Of a stretch of 17,043 bases of DNA, positions 4,071 to 13,283 are shown one piece after another. The stretch comes from JANYCO01 sp964437245 (GTDB lineage Bacteria; Bacteroidota; Bacteroidia; Cytophagales; Cytophagaceae). The DNA lies in the NCBI GenBank assembly GCA_964437245.1, contig CAYTGJ010000097.1, forward strand, positions 1-17,043, in the 5' to 3' direction. The position numbers were made by a program, and so were the translations under genes. Numbering within the stretch: position 1 is the first letter of the stretch; every line of letters starts with the position of its first letter. The notes under the pieces were generated by a model. The model did not search any database, was not told the origin of the DNA, and saw only the letters and a program-made list of their open reading frames with translations.

Positions 4071-6728
4071 ATGAGTGAAATAAATAAAACGTACAATCCG
4101 GGTGAAGTAGAAGATAAATGGTATGCTTATTGGCTAGACCACAAACTCTTTGCTTCCCAGCCAAGCGAAAAAGAACCCTTTACCATTGTGATCCCTCCTC
4201 CGAATGTAACAGGGGTACTTCATATGGGGCACATGCTGAATAATACGATCCAGGATATATTGGTTCGAAGAGCCAGAATGCAAGGCAAGGAGGCCTGTTG
4301 GGTACCGGGTACGGATCATGCTTCCATTGCTACGGAAGCCAAGGTAGTAGCAATGCTTCGCGAAAGAGGGATCAAGAAAAGCGATCTGTCCAGAGAGGAA
4401 TTCCTGAGCTATGCCTGGGAATGGAAAGAAAAATACGGCGGGATCATCCTGGAACAGTTGAAAAAACTGGGAGCTTCGGTCGACTGGGACAGAACCCGCT
4501 TTACGATGGAACCTTCTTTGTCCAATGCAGTGACGGAAGTGTTTGTCCGGATGTATGAAAAAGGCTATATCTACAGAGGGTTACGGATGGTAAACTGGGA
4601 TCCTCAGGGGAAAACAGCTTTGTCTGACGAAGAGGTACATCATAAGGAAGTCAATTCTAAATTGTTTCATCTTCGTTACGTCATCGTCGATGACAATAAC
4701 CAGGCTGCAACAACACTGACTGCCGATAATTTCCTGACAGTGGCTACCACTCGTCCGGAGACCATTTTAGGAGACACTGCTATCTGTGTAAATCCGAAAG
4801 ATGAGCGGTATCAGTTTTTGAAAGGGAAAAAAGTATTGGTGCCGATCATTAACCGGGTGATCCCGGTGATCATGGATGAGTATGTAGATATGGAGTTCGG
4901 GACCGGATGCCTGAAAGTAACGCCTGCGCATGATATGAATGACTATCAGTTGGGCGAAAAACATAATCTGGAGGTCATTGATGTGATGAACGATGATGGT
5001 TCGTTCAATGAGCTGGCCGGAGCGTATGCCGGAAAAGATCGTTTTGCTGTGAGAAAAGAGATCGTAAAACATCTGGACGAACTGGGGTATCTGGCAAAGA
5101 CAGAAGAGATCAAAAATAGCATAGGATATTCTGAGCGGACGGATGCAGTGATTGAACCCCGTTTGTCTAAACAGTGGTTTGTCGATATGAAAAAATTTCT
5201 TCGGCAGAATCCGCAGGTACTGGAAGATGTGATGAAGGATGAGATTCAGATTGTACCGGCTAAATTTAAAAATACATACCGCCACTGGCTGGAAAACATA
5301 AAAGATTGGTGTATCTCCCGTCAGCTCTGGTGGGGACAGAGAATCCCGGCATACTATCTGCCGTCGGGAGAACATGTAGTGGCCAAGACCCTGGAAGAAG
5401 CCATCGAAAAATTCAAGGAGAAGAAGCTTACATTTAAACCGGAAGAGATCACCCAGGACGAAGATGTACTGGATACATGGTATTCTTCCTGGTTGTGGCC
5501 GATCTCCGTATTTGACGGATTTGAAGATCCGGACAACGATGCGATCAGGTTCTATTATCCTACCAATGTATTGGTGACTGCTCCGGAGATCCTCTTTTTC
5601 TGGGTAGCCAGAATGATCATGGCAGGATACGAGTTTCGCGGCCAGAAACCATTTAAGGATGTTTACCTGACGGGGATCGTGCGTGATAAGCAAGGAAGAA
5701 AGATGTCCAAGTCATTGGGCAATTCACCGGATCCGATCGAACTTATGCAAAAATACAGCGCAGATGGTGTGAGGTTTGGAATGTTGCTGAGCTCTCCTGC
5801 CGGAAATGACCTGTTGTTTGATGAAAAATATTGCGAGCAGGGAAGAAATTTTACCAATAAGGTATGGAATGCATTCCGTTTGGTAAAGGGCTGGAAAACG
5901 ATGGACGCACCAATGCCTGAAAATAACAAGGTGGCGATTGAATGGATGGAGGCCAAGCTGAATGAAGCACTGGCAGAGGCTGAAGAACATTACAGTAAAT
6001 ACAGGTTGTCGGATGTGTTGATGACCAATTATAAACTGGTATGGGATTCGTTCTGTGCCTGGTATCTTGAAATGATCAAGCCTGGGTTTGAACAGCCGAT
6101 CGATAAAGGATCTTACGATGCCACGATTCTGCTGTTTGAAAAACTTATGAAAGTCATTCATCCGTTGATGCCGTTTATTTCGGAAGAGATCTGGCAGGAG
6201 TTGAGAGAAAGAAAAGAAGGCGAAAGTATTTGTGTAGCCGAGTTTCCGGTTACTCAAAAAGCAGATGTGTCTATTCTGATGGCTGCTGAAATTGCTTTTG
6301 AAACAGTTGCTCAGGTGAGAAATCTGAGAAGCTCGAAACAATTGTCGCCGAAGAATCCGCTGGAATTGATCATCAAGGCTGCTGACCCTTCTGCCTATCA
6401 GAAATTTGAAGGCACGATCTGTAAACTGGCGAATATTACCGCACTTAACTTTACCAATACCATTGACGGAGCGGTAAGCTTTATGATTCGCACGGATGAA
6501 GTGATGGTGCCGCTTGCGGGTCAGGTGGATTCTGAAAAAGAACGTGAAGCGCTGACGAAAGAACTGGAATACCTGAAAGGATTTCTCGTTTCTGTAGATA
6601 AGAAACTGAGTAACGAAAAATTTGTATCAAGTGCTCCGCCTCAGGTGATTGCCAATGAGCGTCAGAAAAAATCCGATGCTGAATCCAAAATTAAAACCTT
6701 GGAAGACAGTCTGGCACAATTATCGTGA
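4071..6728 (+). CDS. valS: Valyl-tRNA synthetase
   Basis: An 885-residue cytoplasmic class Ia aminoacyl-tRNA synthetase that charges tRNA-Val with valine. The HIGH-type motif is HMGH at residues 51-54, in PPNVTGVLHMGH. The KMSKS loop is at 544-548 (GRKMSKSLGNSPDP). The CP1 editing domain lies between them, with TTRPETILGDTAICVNP, and clears mischarged threonine in this family. DVLDTWYSSWLWP belongs to the catalytic core. After the anticodon-binding helices, the last ~70 residues form the Lys/Glu-rich coiled coil characteristic of ValS (EREALTKELEYLKG onward), which contacts the tRNA. Length is normal for the phylum and no key residue is missing. It appears to be transcribed alone from 4029-4036. 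Confidence 0.98.
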   Translation: MSEINKTYNPGEVEDKWYAYWLDHKLFASQPSEKEPFTIVIPPPNVTGVLHMGHMLNNTIQDILVRRARMQGKEACWVPGTDHASIATEAKVVAMLRERGIKKSDLSREEFLSYAWEWKEKYGGIILEQLKKLGASVDWDRTRFTMEPSLSNAVTEVFVRMYEKGYIYRGLRMVNWDPQGKTALSDEEVHHKEVNSKLFHLRYVIVDDNNQAATTLTADNFLTVATTRPETILGDTAICVNPKDERYQFLKGKKVLVPIINRVIPVIMDEYVDMEFGTGCLKVTPAHDMNDYQLGEKHNLEVIDVMNDDGSFNELAGAYAGKDRFAVRKEIVKHLDELGYLAKTEEIKNSIGYSERTDAVIEPRLSKQWFVDMKKFLRQNPQVLEDVMKDEIQIVPAKFKNTYRHWLENIKDWCISRQLWWGQRIPAYYLPSGEHVVAKTLEEAIEKFKEKKLTFKPEEITQDEDVLDTWYSSWLWPISVFDGFEDPDNDAIRFYYPTNVLVTAPEILFFWVARMIMAGYEFRGQKPFKDVYLTGIVRDKQGRKMSKSLGNSPDPIELMQKYSADGVRFGMLLSSPAGNDLLFDEKYCEQGRNFTNKVWNAFRLVKGWKTMDAPMPENNKVAIEWMEAKLNEALAEAEEHYSKYRLSDVLMTNYKLVWDSFCAWYLEMIKPGFEQPIDKGSYDATILLFEKLMKVIHPLMPFISEEIWQELRERKEGESICVAEFPVTQKADVSILMAAEIAFETVAQVRNLRSSKQLSPKNPLELIIKAADPSAYQKFEGTICKLANITALNFTNTIDGAVSFMIRTDEVMVPLAGQVDSEKEREALTKELEYLKGFLVSVDKKLSNEKFVSSAPPQVIANERQKKSDAESKIKTLEDSLAQLS

Positions 6729-6734
6729 GTAAAA

Positions 6735-6765
6735 TTGTGATATAGAACTAATTTTAGTAGTTTAC
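6735..6765 (+). promoter_or_regulatory. Possible promoter of the OmpA-family gene
   Basis: TTG (6735-6737), 20 nt, then TAGTTTAC (6758-6765), an imperfect TAnnTTTG box (two mismatches in the last four bases). The spacing equals that of the better sites in the window. It would give a leader of about 25 nt before the ATG at 6798. Confidence 0.3.
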
Positions 6766-6797
6766 GTAGAAAACATTTTAACCCAAACCGATCCATA

Positions 6798-7751
6798 ATG
6801 AAATACCTATTTATAGCAGCTACGTTTTTGATGCTAAGTTGTTTTCCAGTAGCCGATCTGATGGCTCAGAATCCAAAGAATACCAAGAAATATAAAAAAC
6901 GTAAGAAAGAGAAAAAAGGAGAGAAGTATACGCCTATATACCCTGATAAGGATAGTGATGGAGATGGAGTACCTGATGGGAGAGATAAATGTATTCATAC
7001 TCCGAAAGGAGAACCGGTAACACCTTTCGGATGTCCGTACGACAGTGATTTTGACGGAGTATACGATTATGAGGATGAATGTAAAGATGAGAAAGGTCCT
7101 AAGGAAAATAAAGGTTGTCCATGGGGAGACCGTGACAACGATGGAATCAAGGATAATGAAGATATGTGTCCGGATGTACCGGGGATAGCCAAATTCAGAG
7201 GATGTCCCGATACTGATGGGGATGGTATTCCTGATAAAGACGATAAATGTCCGGATGTGCCGGGGATAGAAAAATTCCAGGGTTGTCCTCCTCCATTCAT
7301 TGATACAGATAAGGATGGTATTGACGACTATAGTGACTTATGTCCGAAAGTACCGGGAGTCAAGAAAAACAAAGGATGTCCTGAACTCAAAAAAGCGGAT
7401 GCTGATGCGTTGCAGAGCGCTTTCAATAACCTGCTGTTTGAAACCAATAAAGATGTGATTGTATCTTCCTCGTTCCAGTCGCTGGATGCATTGGCCAAGA
7501 TACTGCGCAACAATCCGAAGTATAAGTTGTACCTGGAAGGGCATACCGACAGTGTAGGAGACGATGAAATGAATATGGATCTGTCGAAACGCCGTTCGGC
7601 TTCCGTGAAGAGATACCTTGAAAGCAAAGGGGTAGCGGGAGACCGGATCACTACTGATGGTTTTGGAGAGACCCGTCCTGTAGCCAGCAATGATACGGAC
7701 GAAGGACGTCATAAAAACAGAAGAGTGGAAATGACCATTATACCGGAATAA
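6798..7751 (+). CDS. OmpA-family envelope protein with thrombospondin type-3 repeats
   Basis: A 317-residue exported protein. Residues 1-23 are a signal peptide with a likely signal peptidase I site (LMA|QN). A very basic stretch follows (KKYKKRKKEKK, 30-40). Residues ~50-195 hold five Asp-rich repeats of the DxDxDGxxD…C type, starting near D50, D82, D111, D138 and D169, which bind calcium in thrombospondin type-3 domains. Residues ~205-315 are an OmpA C-terminal domain with the peptidoglycan-binding Asp251 and Arg266 (GHTDSVG…LSKRR), 15 residues apart as in OmpA. The protein lacks the N-terminal beta-barrel of many OmpA proteins. It is therefore probably periplasmic and wall-bound rather than integral. 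It has its own putative promoter and a strong terminator. Confidence 0.93.
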   Translation: MKYLFIAATFLMLSCFPVADLMAQNPKNTKKYKKRKKEKKGEKYTPIYPDKDSDGDGVPDGRDKCIHTPKGEPVTPFGCPYDSDFDGVYDYEDECKDEKGPKENKGCPWGDRDNDGIKDNEDMCPDVPGIAKFRGCPDTDGDGIPDKDDKCPDVPGIEKFQGCPPPFIDTDKDGIDDYSDLCPKVPGVKKNKGCPELKKADADALQSAFNNLLFETNKDVIVSSSFQSLDALAKILRNNPKYKLYLEGHTDSVGDDEMNMDLSKRRSASVKRYLESKGVAGDRITTDGFGETRPVASNDTDEGRHKNRRVEMTIIPE

Positions 7752-7765
7752 GGAACACCGGGAAA

Positions 7766-7798
7766 AAGAAACCCCGCAGCATTGCTGCGGGGTTTCTT
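7766..7798 (+). terminator. Strong intrinsic terminator after the OmpA-family gene
   Basis: AAGAAACCCCGCAGC (7766-7780) pairs perfectly over 15 bp with GCTGCGGGGTTTCTT (7784-7798) around a 3-nt ATT loop. It is followed by GCTTTTA. It starts 14 nt after the OmpA stop, and the A-rich left arm makes it usable on both strands. Confidence 0.9.
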
Positions 7799-7827
7799 GC
7801 TTTTATGGAGGGAAGATATCTTTTTAT

Positions 7828-8595
7828 ATGTTTGGATTGTTTAACTCAAATTATGAACCGCTTGATTATGATACCCGCAAATGGTATGAGTATCATTTTA
7901 AATGGCTGACAAAAGAGTTTAAAGATTTTAAACACGAAGAGCGTCAGGTCTACGTGCCGTCGGAGCAGGATTTTCCCGTTCACTGGGATCATTCGGAGGA
8001 GTCTGCCTGGGCCGTGTTAACGATTATTGCCGGCAGCCTTAAAATCGCTCTTACGGATCTTCAGCTTGACTTTTTTACTACAGGATTGACGGAAATCAAT
8101 ATGGGCGGTTCTACACTTTTTCTGGAAAACGATAAACAGAAACCTGCTGCAGCCGGTTTATTTTTAAATAAGCTGAGCAATGAAAAATATACGATTGCGG
8201 TAGACCGTAAGTTGCTGGCAGAACCGGAAAACCTTGTGGCTACACTCGTGCATGAACTTTGTCATGTGAAACTGTTGGGAGAAGGCAGGATTTTGTTGAA
8301 CGATGAATTATTGACCGATCTGGCCGCTGCTTTTTTTGGATTTGGAGTCTTTAACGCGAACACGAGTTTTCAGTTTTATACCCAAACAGATCGTTGGGGA
8401 TACCGCAGCATTGGATATATGAAACCTCCTGAATGGGGATATGCACTTGCGCTTTCCGCTTTTTACCGGAAGGAAGAAAAACCGGATTGGAGAAAATACC
8501 TGAGCGCTGTGGTGAAAAAAGATTTTGACAGATCGTTGAAATACATTTATAAAAACAGAGACGATATTTTTCGTCTGGATGACTGGAGACTTTGA
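7828..8595 (+). CDS. Uncharacterised HExxH-motif protein (putative zinc metallohydrolase)
   Basis: A 255-residue protein with no signal peptide and no membrane helix, so probably cytoplasmic. HELCH at residues 142-146, preceded by ENLVATLV, is a typical zinc-binding HExxH helix. It is followed by a conserved-looking Glu160 and Asp164 in NDELLTDLAAAFFGFGVF, which could supply the third ligand as in gluzincin- or aspzincin-like peptidases. I do not recognise a named family, and no peptidase fold is visible outside this segment. The N-terminal ~60 residues are rich in aromatic and charged residues. It starts 30 bp after a strong terminator, so a separate promoter is expected, but no clear one is visible. 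It is convergent with the permease, 25 bp between stops. Proteolytic activity is an inference from the motif alone. Confidence 0.75.
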   Translation: MFGLFNSNYEPLDYDTRKWYEYHFKWLTKEFKDFKHEERQVYVPSEQDFPVHWDHSEESAWAVLTIIAGSLKIALTDLQLDFFTTGLTEINMGGSTLFLENDKQKPAAAGLFLNKLSNEKYTIAVDRKLLAEPENLVATLVHELCHVKLLGEGRILLNDELLTDLAAAFFGFGVFNANTSFQFYTQTDRWGYRSIGYMKPPEWGYALALSAFYRKEEKPDWRKYLSAVVKKDFDRSLKYIYKNRDDIFRLDDWRL

Positions 8596-8620
8596 TCGAT
8601 GTGAGACTGGGTGAGTTATA

Positions 8621-10262
8621 TTATTGTTTTCTCCGGTATCCGTATAAAAAATAAACGACTAATCCCAGGAGCAGCCAGATTCCGAAACGTAGCCAGTTTG
8701 TAAGTCCCAGTTCACTGATCAGATACAGGTTACAGCTGAGACCGGCTATCGGAATAAACGAAAGATTTTTAGAAAAGGAGAGCCAGGAAATAACAAATGC
8801 ATAGGCGATAAACAGCCATAACGTGATGTTGTCTACATGGAAAGCGGAGAAGAAAAGAAGGAAATTTTCCCTGTTCCACAGGTAGAGTGCGCCGGTAAGA
8901 GTAAGAAACGATAAAGGAACGATATATCGGGAGTTGTAGTAAGGAATTTTGAAAGAGGTGTTTGAGTTTTTATCGATCAAAGCTCCAGCACAAACAATGG
9001 AAAAAGCAAATAAGGTACCGATGGCGCATAGATCGGTCACGGTAGCATGATTCAGAAAAAGAATAGGCAGGGCCACCATACAACCGGTAATAACGGTTGC
9101 GAAAGAAGGCGTTTTAAATTTAGGATGAATTTTTCCGAAGGCCGAAGGCAGTAATCCGTCCCGGCTCATGTTGAGCAGGATCCGGGGCTGTCCCAGCTGG
9201 AATACCAGCATTACACTGGTCATGGCTACTACAGCACTGATGGCTACTACTTCCGATAGAAACGTGAGATTATGTTTTTCGAATACATAGGCCAGCGGGT
9301 CTCCTACATTAAGCTCTGTATAATGGACCATTCCTGTTAATACCAGCGCGATCGCTACGTATAAGACGGTGCAGATCAGCAACGACCATATCATGGCACG
9401 GGGAAGATCTTTTTGCGGGTTTTTACATTCTTCTGCAGTGGTGGAGATTGCGTCAAACCCGATGTAGGCAAAGAATACACCTGCTGTACCTTTAAAGATT
9501 CCCGAAAGTCCGTTGGGGGCAAAAGGAGTCCAGTGTTCCGGGTTGATGTAGAAAGCACCTGCACTGATCACCAGTAATACGGCCAGCAGTTTTATAAATA
9601 CAAGAAGGTTGCCGGTGGTTTTTGATTCTTTGATCCCGATGTATACAAGCCAGGTGATTGCCAGGTTGATGAAAAGGGCAGGAGCATCCAGTATAATTCT
9701 GAAATTACCAATGCGGGGAGCATTCGTCCAGGCTTTATATCCTTCCTGTACCAGAGGATTGCCGGTCTGTCCCTGAAGGGAAAGGTATTCGGAGTAGAGC
9801 TTCCGGGCGGAAAGATAATCAACGGACAGGTATTCTGGGAAGGGGATGTAGAGGTTTCGAAGCAGTGAGGTAAAGTAATCGGACCAGGAAATGGCTACTG
9901 CTATATTTCCGATGGCGTATTCCATCAGCAGGTCCCAGCCAATGATCCAGGCAATAATTTCACCGAATGCTACATAGGCATAGGTATAAGCGCTGCCGGA
10001 ACTCCGGACGGAAGAAGCAAAATGGGCATAGCAAAGGGCAGAACACAGACAGGCAACGGCAGTAAAAATAAATAACAGGGAAACGGCAGGACCACCGTCA
10101 AAGCTGGCNNNNNNNNNNCGTTCCGAAAATTCCTGCTCCGATCACTGCAGCAATTCCCATGGAGGTGAGGTCCAGGAATCCAAGGTTCCTGACCAGCCCT
10201 TGGCTGGATTCCTGCGGTATCTCGAGTGGATTTTTACGTTTGAATAGTCTGTTAATGTTCAA
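8621..10262 (-). CDS. APC-family amino-acid permease (interrupted by an assembly gap)
   Basis: The gene reads from about 10262 to 8621, with the 10-N gap at 10109-10118 near its start. The upstream part ends NLGFLDLTSMGIAAVIGAGIFGT; the part after the gap starts ASFDGGPAVSLLF and continues FASSVRSSGSAYTYAYVAFGE. Both are characteristic of the cationic amino-acid transporter (CAT) branch of the APC superfamily. Many hydrophobic segments follow to residue ~540, as expected for 12 or more inner-membrane helices. The two parts are in different frames only because the gap is written as 10 nt. Both sides end exactly on codon boundaries, so any true length divisible by three restores one ORF. No in-frame ATG lies near the natural N-terminus, so I chose TTG at 10262 (MNINRLFKRKNPLE). 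ATG 9925 is internal. The substrate is unknown. It follows the hydrolase gene by 98 bp. Confidence 0.88.
10109..10118. other. Assembly gap (10 N) inside the permease gene
   Basis: Ten N separate codon-complete flanks of the permease. The length is a placeholder, since 10 nt would break the frame of an otherwise intact gene. Confidence 0.97.
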
Positions 10263-10360
10263 AATATCAGGAACGTTTGGTGTTTGATCATGGAAATATA
10301 AGAAAATATATACTTTTAGGATCCCCCGGATAGATATTATTACAATTCCCCGGGAGTGTT

Positions 10361-11326
10361 TTACAGGTAGGTGCTTAGAAATTCGAGTGCCCGGTTGTCT
10401 GACCAGTAGTTGCCATTGGAATTGTTTTGATAAAATCCACAATGTCCTCCTTTGTCAGGAGTTTCCAGAAAAAAGAACGGGTTGGCTTTGGCTTGTTCAA
10501 ACGGGAAACATTCTTTGACAAGAAACGGATCGTTCATCGCACTTACGAGTAGAGCAGGAATGCTGATCTGTGGGATATAAAAAAGTGAACTACAGGTTTT
10601 GTAGTACTCGGAGGCATTTTTGAATCCATGAATAGGCGCAGTGTAGCGCTCGTCGAACTGCAGGAAATTTTTGATCTGGTGAAATCCCTGGTCGTTGATC
10701 AAGTCCGGGTATTGTTGAGCTTTGGCGATCACTTTCCGGTGGAGATTTTTCAGAAAGCGGTTCATATAAAATTTACTTATTCTTTTGGCCATGTGTTCGG
10801 CACCGGCTTTCAGATCGCAGGGGGCTGAGAACGTAACGGCAGCTTTTATAACAGGAGGGAGTTGTGTCCCTTTTTCTCCCAGGTATTTTAACGTGATATT
10901 GCCACCTACGCTAAACCCGATCATGCCTATACTTTGATAGGTATAGTTTCTAAGCACATACTGAACCAGGAGATCAAGGTCATGAGATTCTCCGCTGTGG
11001 TAAAAACGGAAGTTGCGATTCATTTCACCGCTGCATCCACGGTAATTCCAGGTGAGTATATCATATCCGGCATTGCTACCGGCCCTGGCGATTCCCTTCA
11101 GGTACTTACTTTCTGTGTTCCCTTCCAGCCCATGGGAAAGAAGGAGCAGGCGGGGATTCCCGTTTCTGATCCAGTCAAGGTCCAGGAAATCTCCGTCGGG
11201 GAGTTCCAGTCGCTCACGCTGATAGTGTACATCTGATACATTGCGAAAGACTACGGGGTAGATGGTTTCCAGATGTCTTGAACAGAGCAGGTCCGGCCGT
11301 TTATAGGAGGATGGAATCAGAGGCAT
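10361..11326 (-). CDS. YheT-like alpha/beta hydrolase
   Basis: A 321-residue alpha/beta-hydrolase of the YheT/ABHD1-3 type (COG0429). The family start is recognisable (SRHLETIYPVVFR, residues 16-28). The oxyanion-side HGLEGN begins at His65, followed by NYRGCSGE (94-101). The nucleophile elbow is GFSVGGN with Ser139. Asp266 (SAMNDPF) and His295 (GGHCGF) complete the triad. There is no signal peptide. Esterase or lipase-like activity on an unknown carboxylic ester is expected; bacterial members have little defined physiology. It lies 58 bp downstream of the ion-channel gene and 98 bp upstream of the permease, all on the minus strand, so a three-gene transcript is possible. No strong terminator is seen between them. 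Confidence 0.88.
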   Translation of the reverse strand: MPLIPSSYKRPDLLCSRHLETIYPVVFRNVSDVHYQRERLELPDGDFLDLDWIRNGNPRLLLLSHGLEGNTESKYLKGIARAGSNAGYDILTWNYRGCSGEMNRNFRFYHSGESHDLDLLVQYVLRNYTYQSIGMIGFSVGGNITLKYLGEKGTQLPPVIKAAVTFSAPCDLKAGAEHMAKRISKFYMNRFLKNLHRKVIAKAQQYPDLINDQGFHQIKNFLQFDERYTAPIHGFKNASEYYKTCSSLFYIPQISIPALLVSAMNDPFLVKECFPFEQAKANPFFFLETPDKGGHCGFYQNNSNGNYWSDNRALEFLSTYL

Positions 11327-11384
11327 ATTAGGACCGGAATTTTATTCATTGCTTTTTTACCGGGGAGATCAGAGGTTCGGTTCA

Positions 11385-13283
11385 TTATTCTTCTGCGATC
11401 ATAATGATCTTGTCGCCATCGGAAAACTCGATCTGTTCGGATTTATTCGGATTCAACACTACTCCATAATTTTTATCCGGATTGTCCGAGTATTTTTCTT
11501 TAATGTATCCGAATGCGATCTCGTTTTGGAGGGTCGTTGCTTTGATGACAGAGTAGAAATCAGCCACGGTACCGGGAGGCATGTAGTTGGAGTAAGGTTT
11601 AATGTATATTTCATTACCTTCTGCATCGAACAGATCGTCAAATACTATGGATAATTCCTTGTTTTCCGAAAGCTGTGCCAGGATAAGACTGATCATTCTG
11701 TCACTGATGATGAAGTCGTCGGCTTTGGAAAGATCTGCAAGTGCCCGGTTTTTAAGATCCAGCATTTCGGTGACAAGGCTTATTTTATGGTCCAGCTTGC
11801 TGAGGATGTCACGGATATTCATCAGCGTAATGAGGGTGATCGCATCGGCTTCCTGTAGCGGATAATCGTCTGAATAACTCATAATGATGATATGATTATA
11901 GTGCTTCAGATCGAGTTTGTTCAGTTCATTACGGTCGTTGATATCAGCGTTCAGGTAGGTTATGTTTTGGTTAGAGAGTTCAGAGGAGAGCTGTTGTATT
12001 TTATCAGGGAGTCCGTCGCCTTCGGCCATGACAAGTATTTCGGAATCGGGACGAACATAGTTGTCGAGTTCTTTTACTACAATTCTGGCATTGTTGTTCC
12101 AGCCGAGGATGAGTGTTTTATGGACTTCAAAACCATTGTTTTTTAGAAACGTCCCCGGAGGCAGTTCCCGTATTTGTTTGTCTTTATGATGGTAGGTCAG
12201 ATCGATATCGTCTTCGGCAATGATCACAAGATGATCGTCTTTGGTGAGTACGGTGTCAAGGGGAGGATTGATTTGTACATGTCCGTCGGCAAAACGTATA
12301 CCGATCACACAAATATCTTCAAATCCGTACAACAGTTCTTCGAAAGTATGTCCGGCTATATTTTGAACAGGTTGGATATAGATCTCGTTGTCAGCATATC
12401 CTAAAAGATTACTATAGACGATACTTAGACCGGACTGACGGCTGCTTTGGACCGTTATTTTTGAAATGACTTCATTTCCTACGAGAATGGTTACTTCTTC
12501 TTTCCCTACCAGTTTGGCAATATCTTTATTGATATCCTTGGTAATTTCGGCGATAATATTGAACGGGTCTTTTTTACGTGCGGGACTGTTGACGATCGCC
12601 ATGATGGTTTTGATCACATAGGTATCTGCTTTGGGTTCTTCCGGAGCTACGATGATGATCGATTTGGCATGATTGAGATTGGCAATTTTCAGATCGTCTA
12701 CATCAATGGGATTACCGCTGCGGCAGATCACTTTGGTTTTTCCAGTATTGCCTACTTTGAGTTTAAGTTCGTCCTCCATTTGTGTTTTATCCATATCGGC
12801 GAGGATTACAATGCAGGATTTACGTTGATTCAAGTTGGCAAGGATCAGTTCGGAAACGATGGGGAAAATTTTGGAAGACCATCCAAGGATCACGGTCTGG
12901 TTTTCTTCAAGAATGATGGATTTACCTTTTTTCATCTCATCCAGCTTGACCTGGAAACCGGCATTCAGAATTGATACAAGCGTGGAAACCAGTAAGATTC
13001 CTATGAGTGAAACGGGAAACATGATGATTCGGTAGGCCCACCCGGATTCTCCTGTCACGGTCCCCTGATCGATTACGTGCATGAGACTTTGCCAGAATGA
13101 TTCATAAAAATCCATAGTAGGACTGTTCTCTTCTGAAATGTGTGCCACGTATACAAAAACACCGGTAATAAAGGCTACAGAAAAGAAGACGATTCCCAGA
13201 CCTATGATCAGTGCGGGTGTACCTTTGCTGATGATATTATCAACCCAATATTTGAATCGTTCGTTGAAGGGTACTTTTGGCAT
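11385..13283 (-). CDS. CASTOR/POLLUX-type ion channel with two RCK-like domains
   Basis: A 632-residue inner-membrane channel. A hydrophobic helix spans residues ~22-47. A re-entrant pore segment follows (~60-82, with HVIDQGTVTGES where K+ channels carry the selectivity filter), then a second helix at ~84-107. The cytoplasmic part has two TrkA-N/RCK-like Rossmann units. The first begins near 128 with TVILGWSSK; the second begins near 392 with KTLILGWNNNAR. This doubled ILGW signature and the single pore unit are typical of the CASTOR/POLLUX family, first known from plant nuclear envelopes. The filter lacks the TVGYG of classical K+ channels, so ion selectivity cannot be assumed. RCK units usually gate by nucleotide or Ca2+ binding. 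It is the first gene of a minus-strand run with the hydrolase and permease; no convincing promoter is visible in 13284-13350. Confidence 0.88.
   Translation of the reverse strand: MPKVPFNERFKYWVDNIISKGTPALIIGLGIVFFSVAFITGVFVYVAHISEENSPTMDFYESFWQSLMHVIDQGTVTGESGWAYRIIMFPVSLIGILLVSTLVSILNAGFQVKLDEMKKGKSIILEENQTVILGWSSKIFPIVSELILANLNQRKSCIVILADMDKTQMEDELKLKVGNTGKTKVICRSGNPIDVDDLKIANLNHAKSIIIVAPEEPKADTYVIKTIMAIVNSPARKKDPFNIIAEITKDINKDIAKLVGKEEVTILVGNEVISKITVQSSRQSGLSIVYSNLLGYADNEIYIQPVQNIAGHTFEELLYGFEDICVIGIRFADGHVQINPPLDTVLTKDDHLVIIAEDDIDLTYHHKDKQIRELPPGTFLKNNGFEVHKTLILGWNNNARIVVKELDNYVRPDSEILVMAEGDGLPDKIQQLSSELSNQNITYLNADINDRNELNKLDLKHYNHIIIMSYSDDYPLQEADAITLITLMNIRDILSKLDHKISLVTEMLDLKNRALADLSKADDFIISDRMISLILAQLSENKELSIVFDDLFDAEGNEIYIKPYSNYMPPGTVADFYSVIKATTLQNEIAFGYIKEKYSDNPDKNYGVVLNPNKSEQIEFSDGDKIIMIAEE

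Noticed and set aside
4767..5693. A 308-codon open frame on the minus strand inside valS
   Set aside because: It is antisense to strongly conserved valS coding sequence, rich in His, Ile and Phe as expected of a shadow frame, and has no family features.
7826..7833. TATGTTTG, a -7-like box
   Set aside because: It overlaps the start codon of the HExxH gene and has no -33 partner; use would put the transcript start inside the coding region.
10324..10354. An inverted repeat CCCGG/CCGGG between the hydrolase and the permease
   Set aside because: Only 5 bp with a 20-nt loop and no T-run, too weak to call a terminator.
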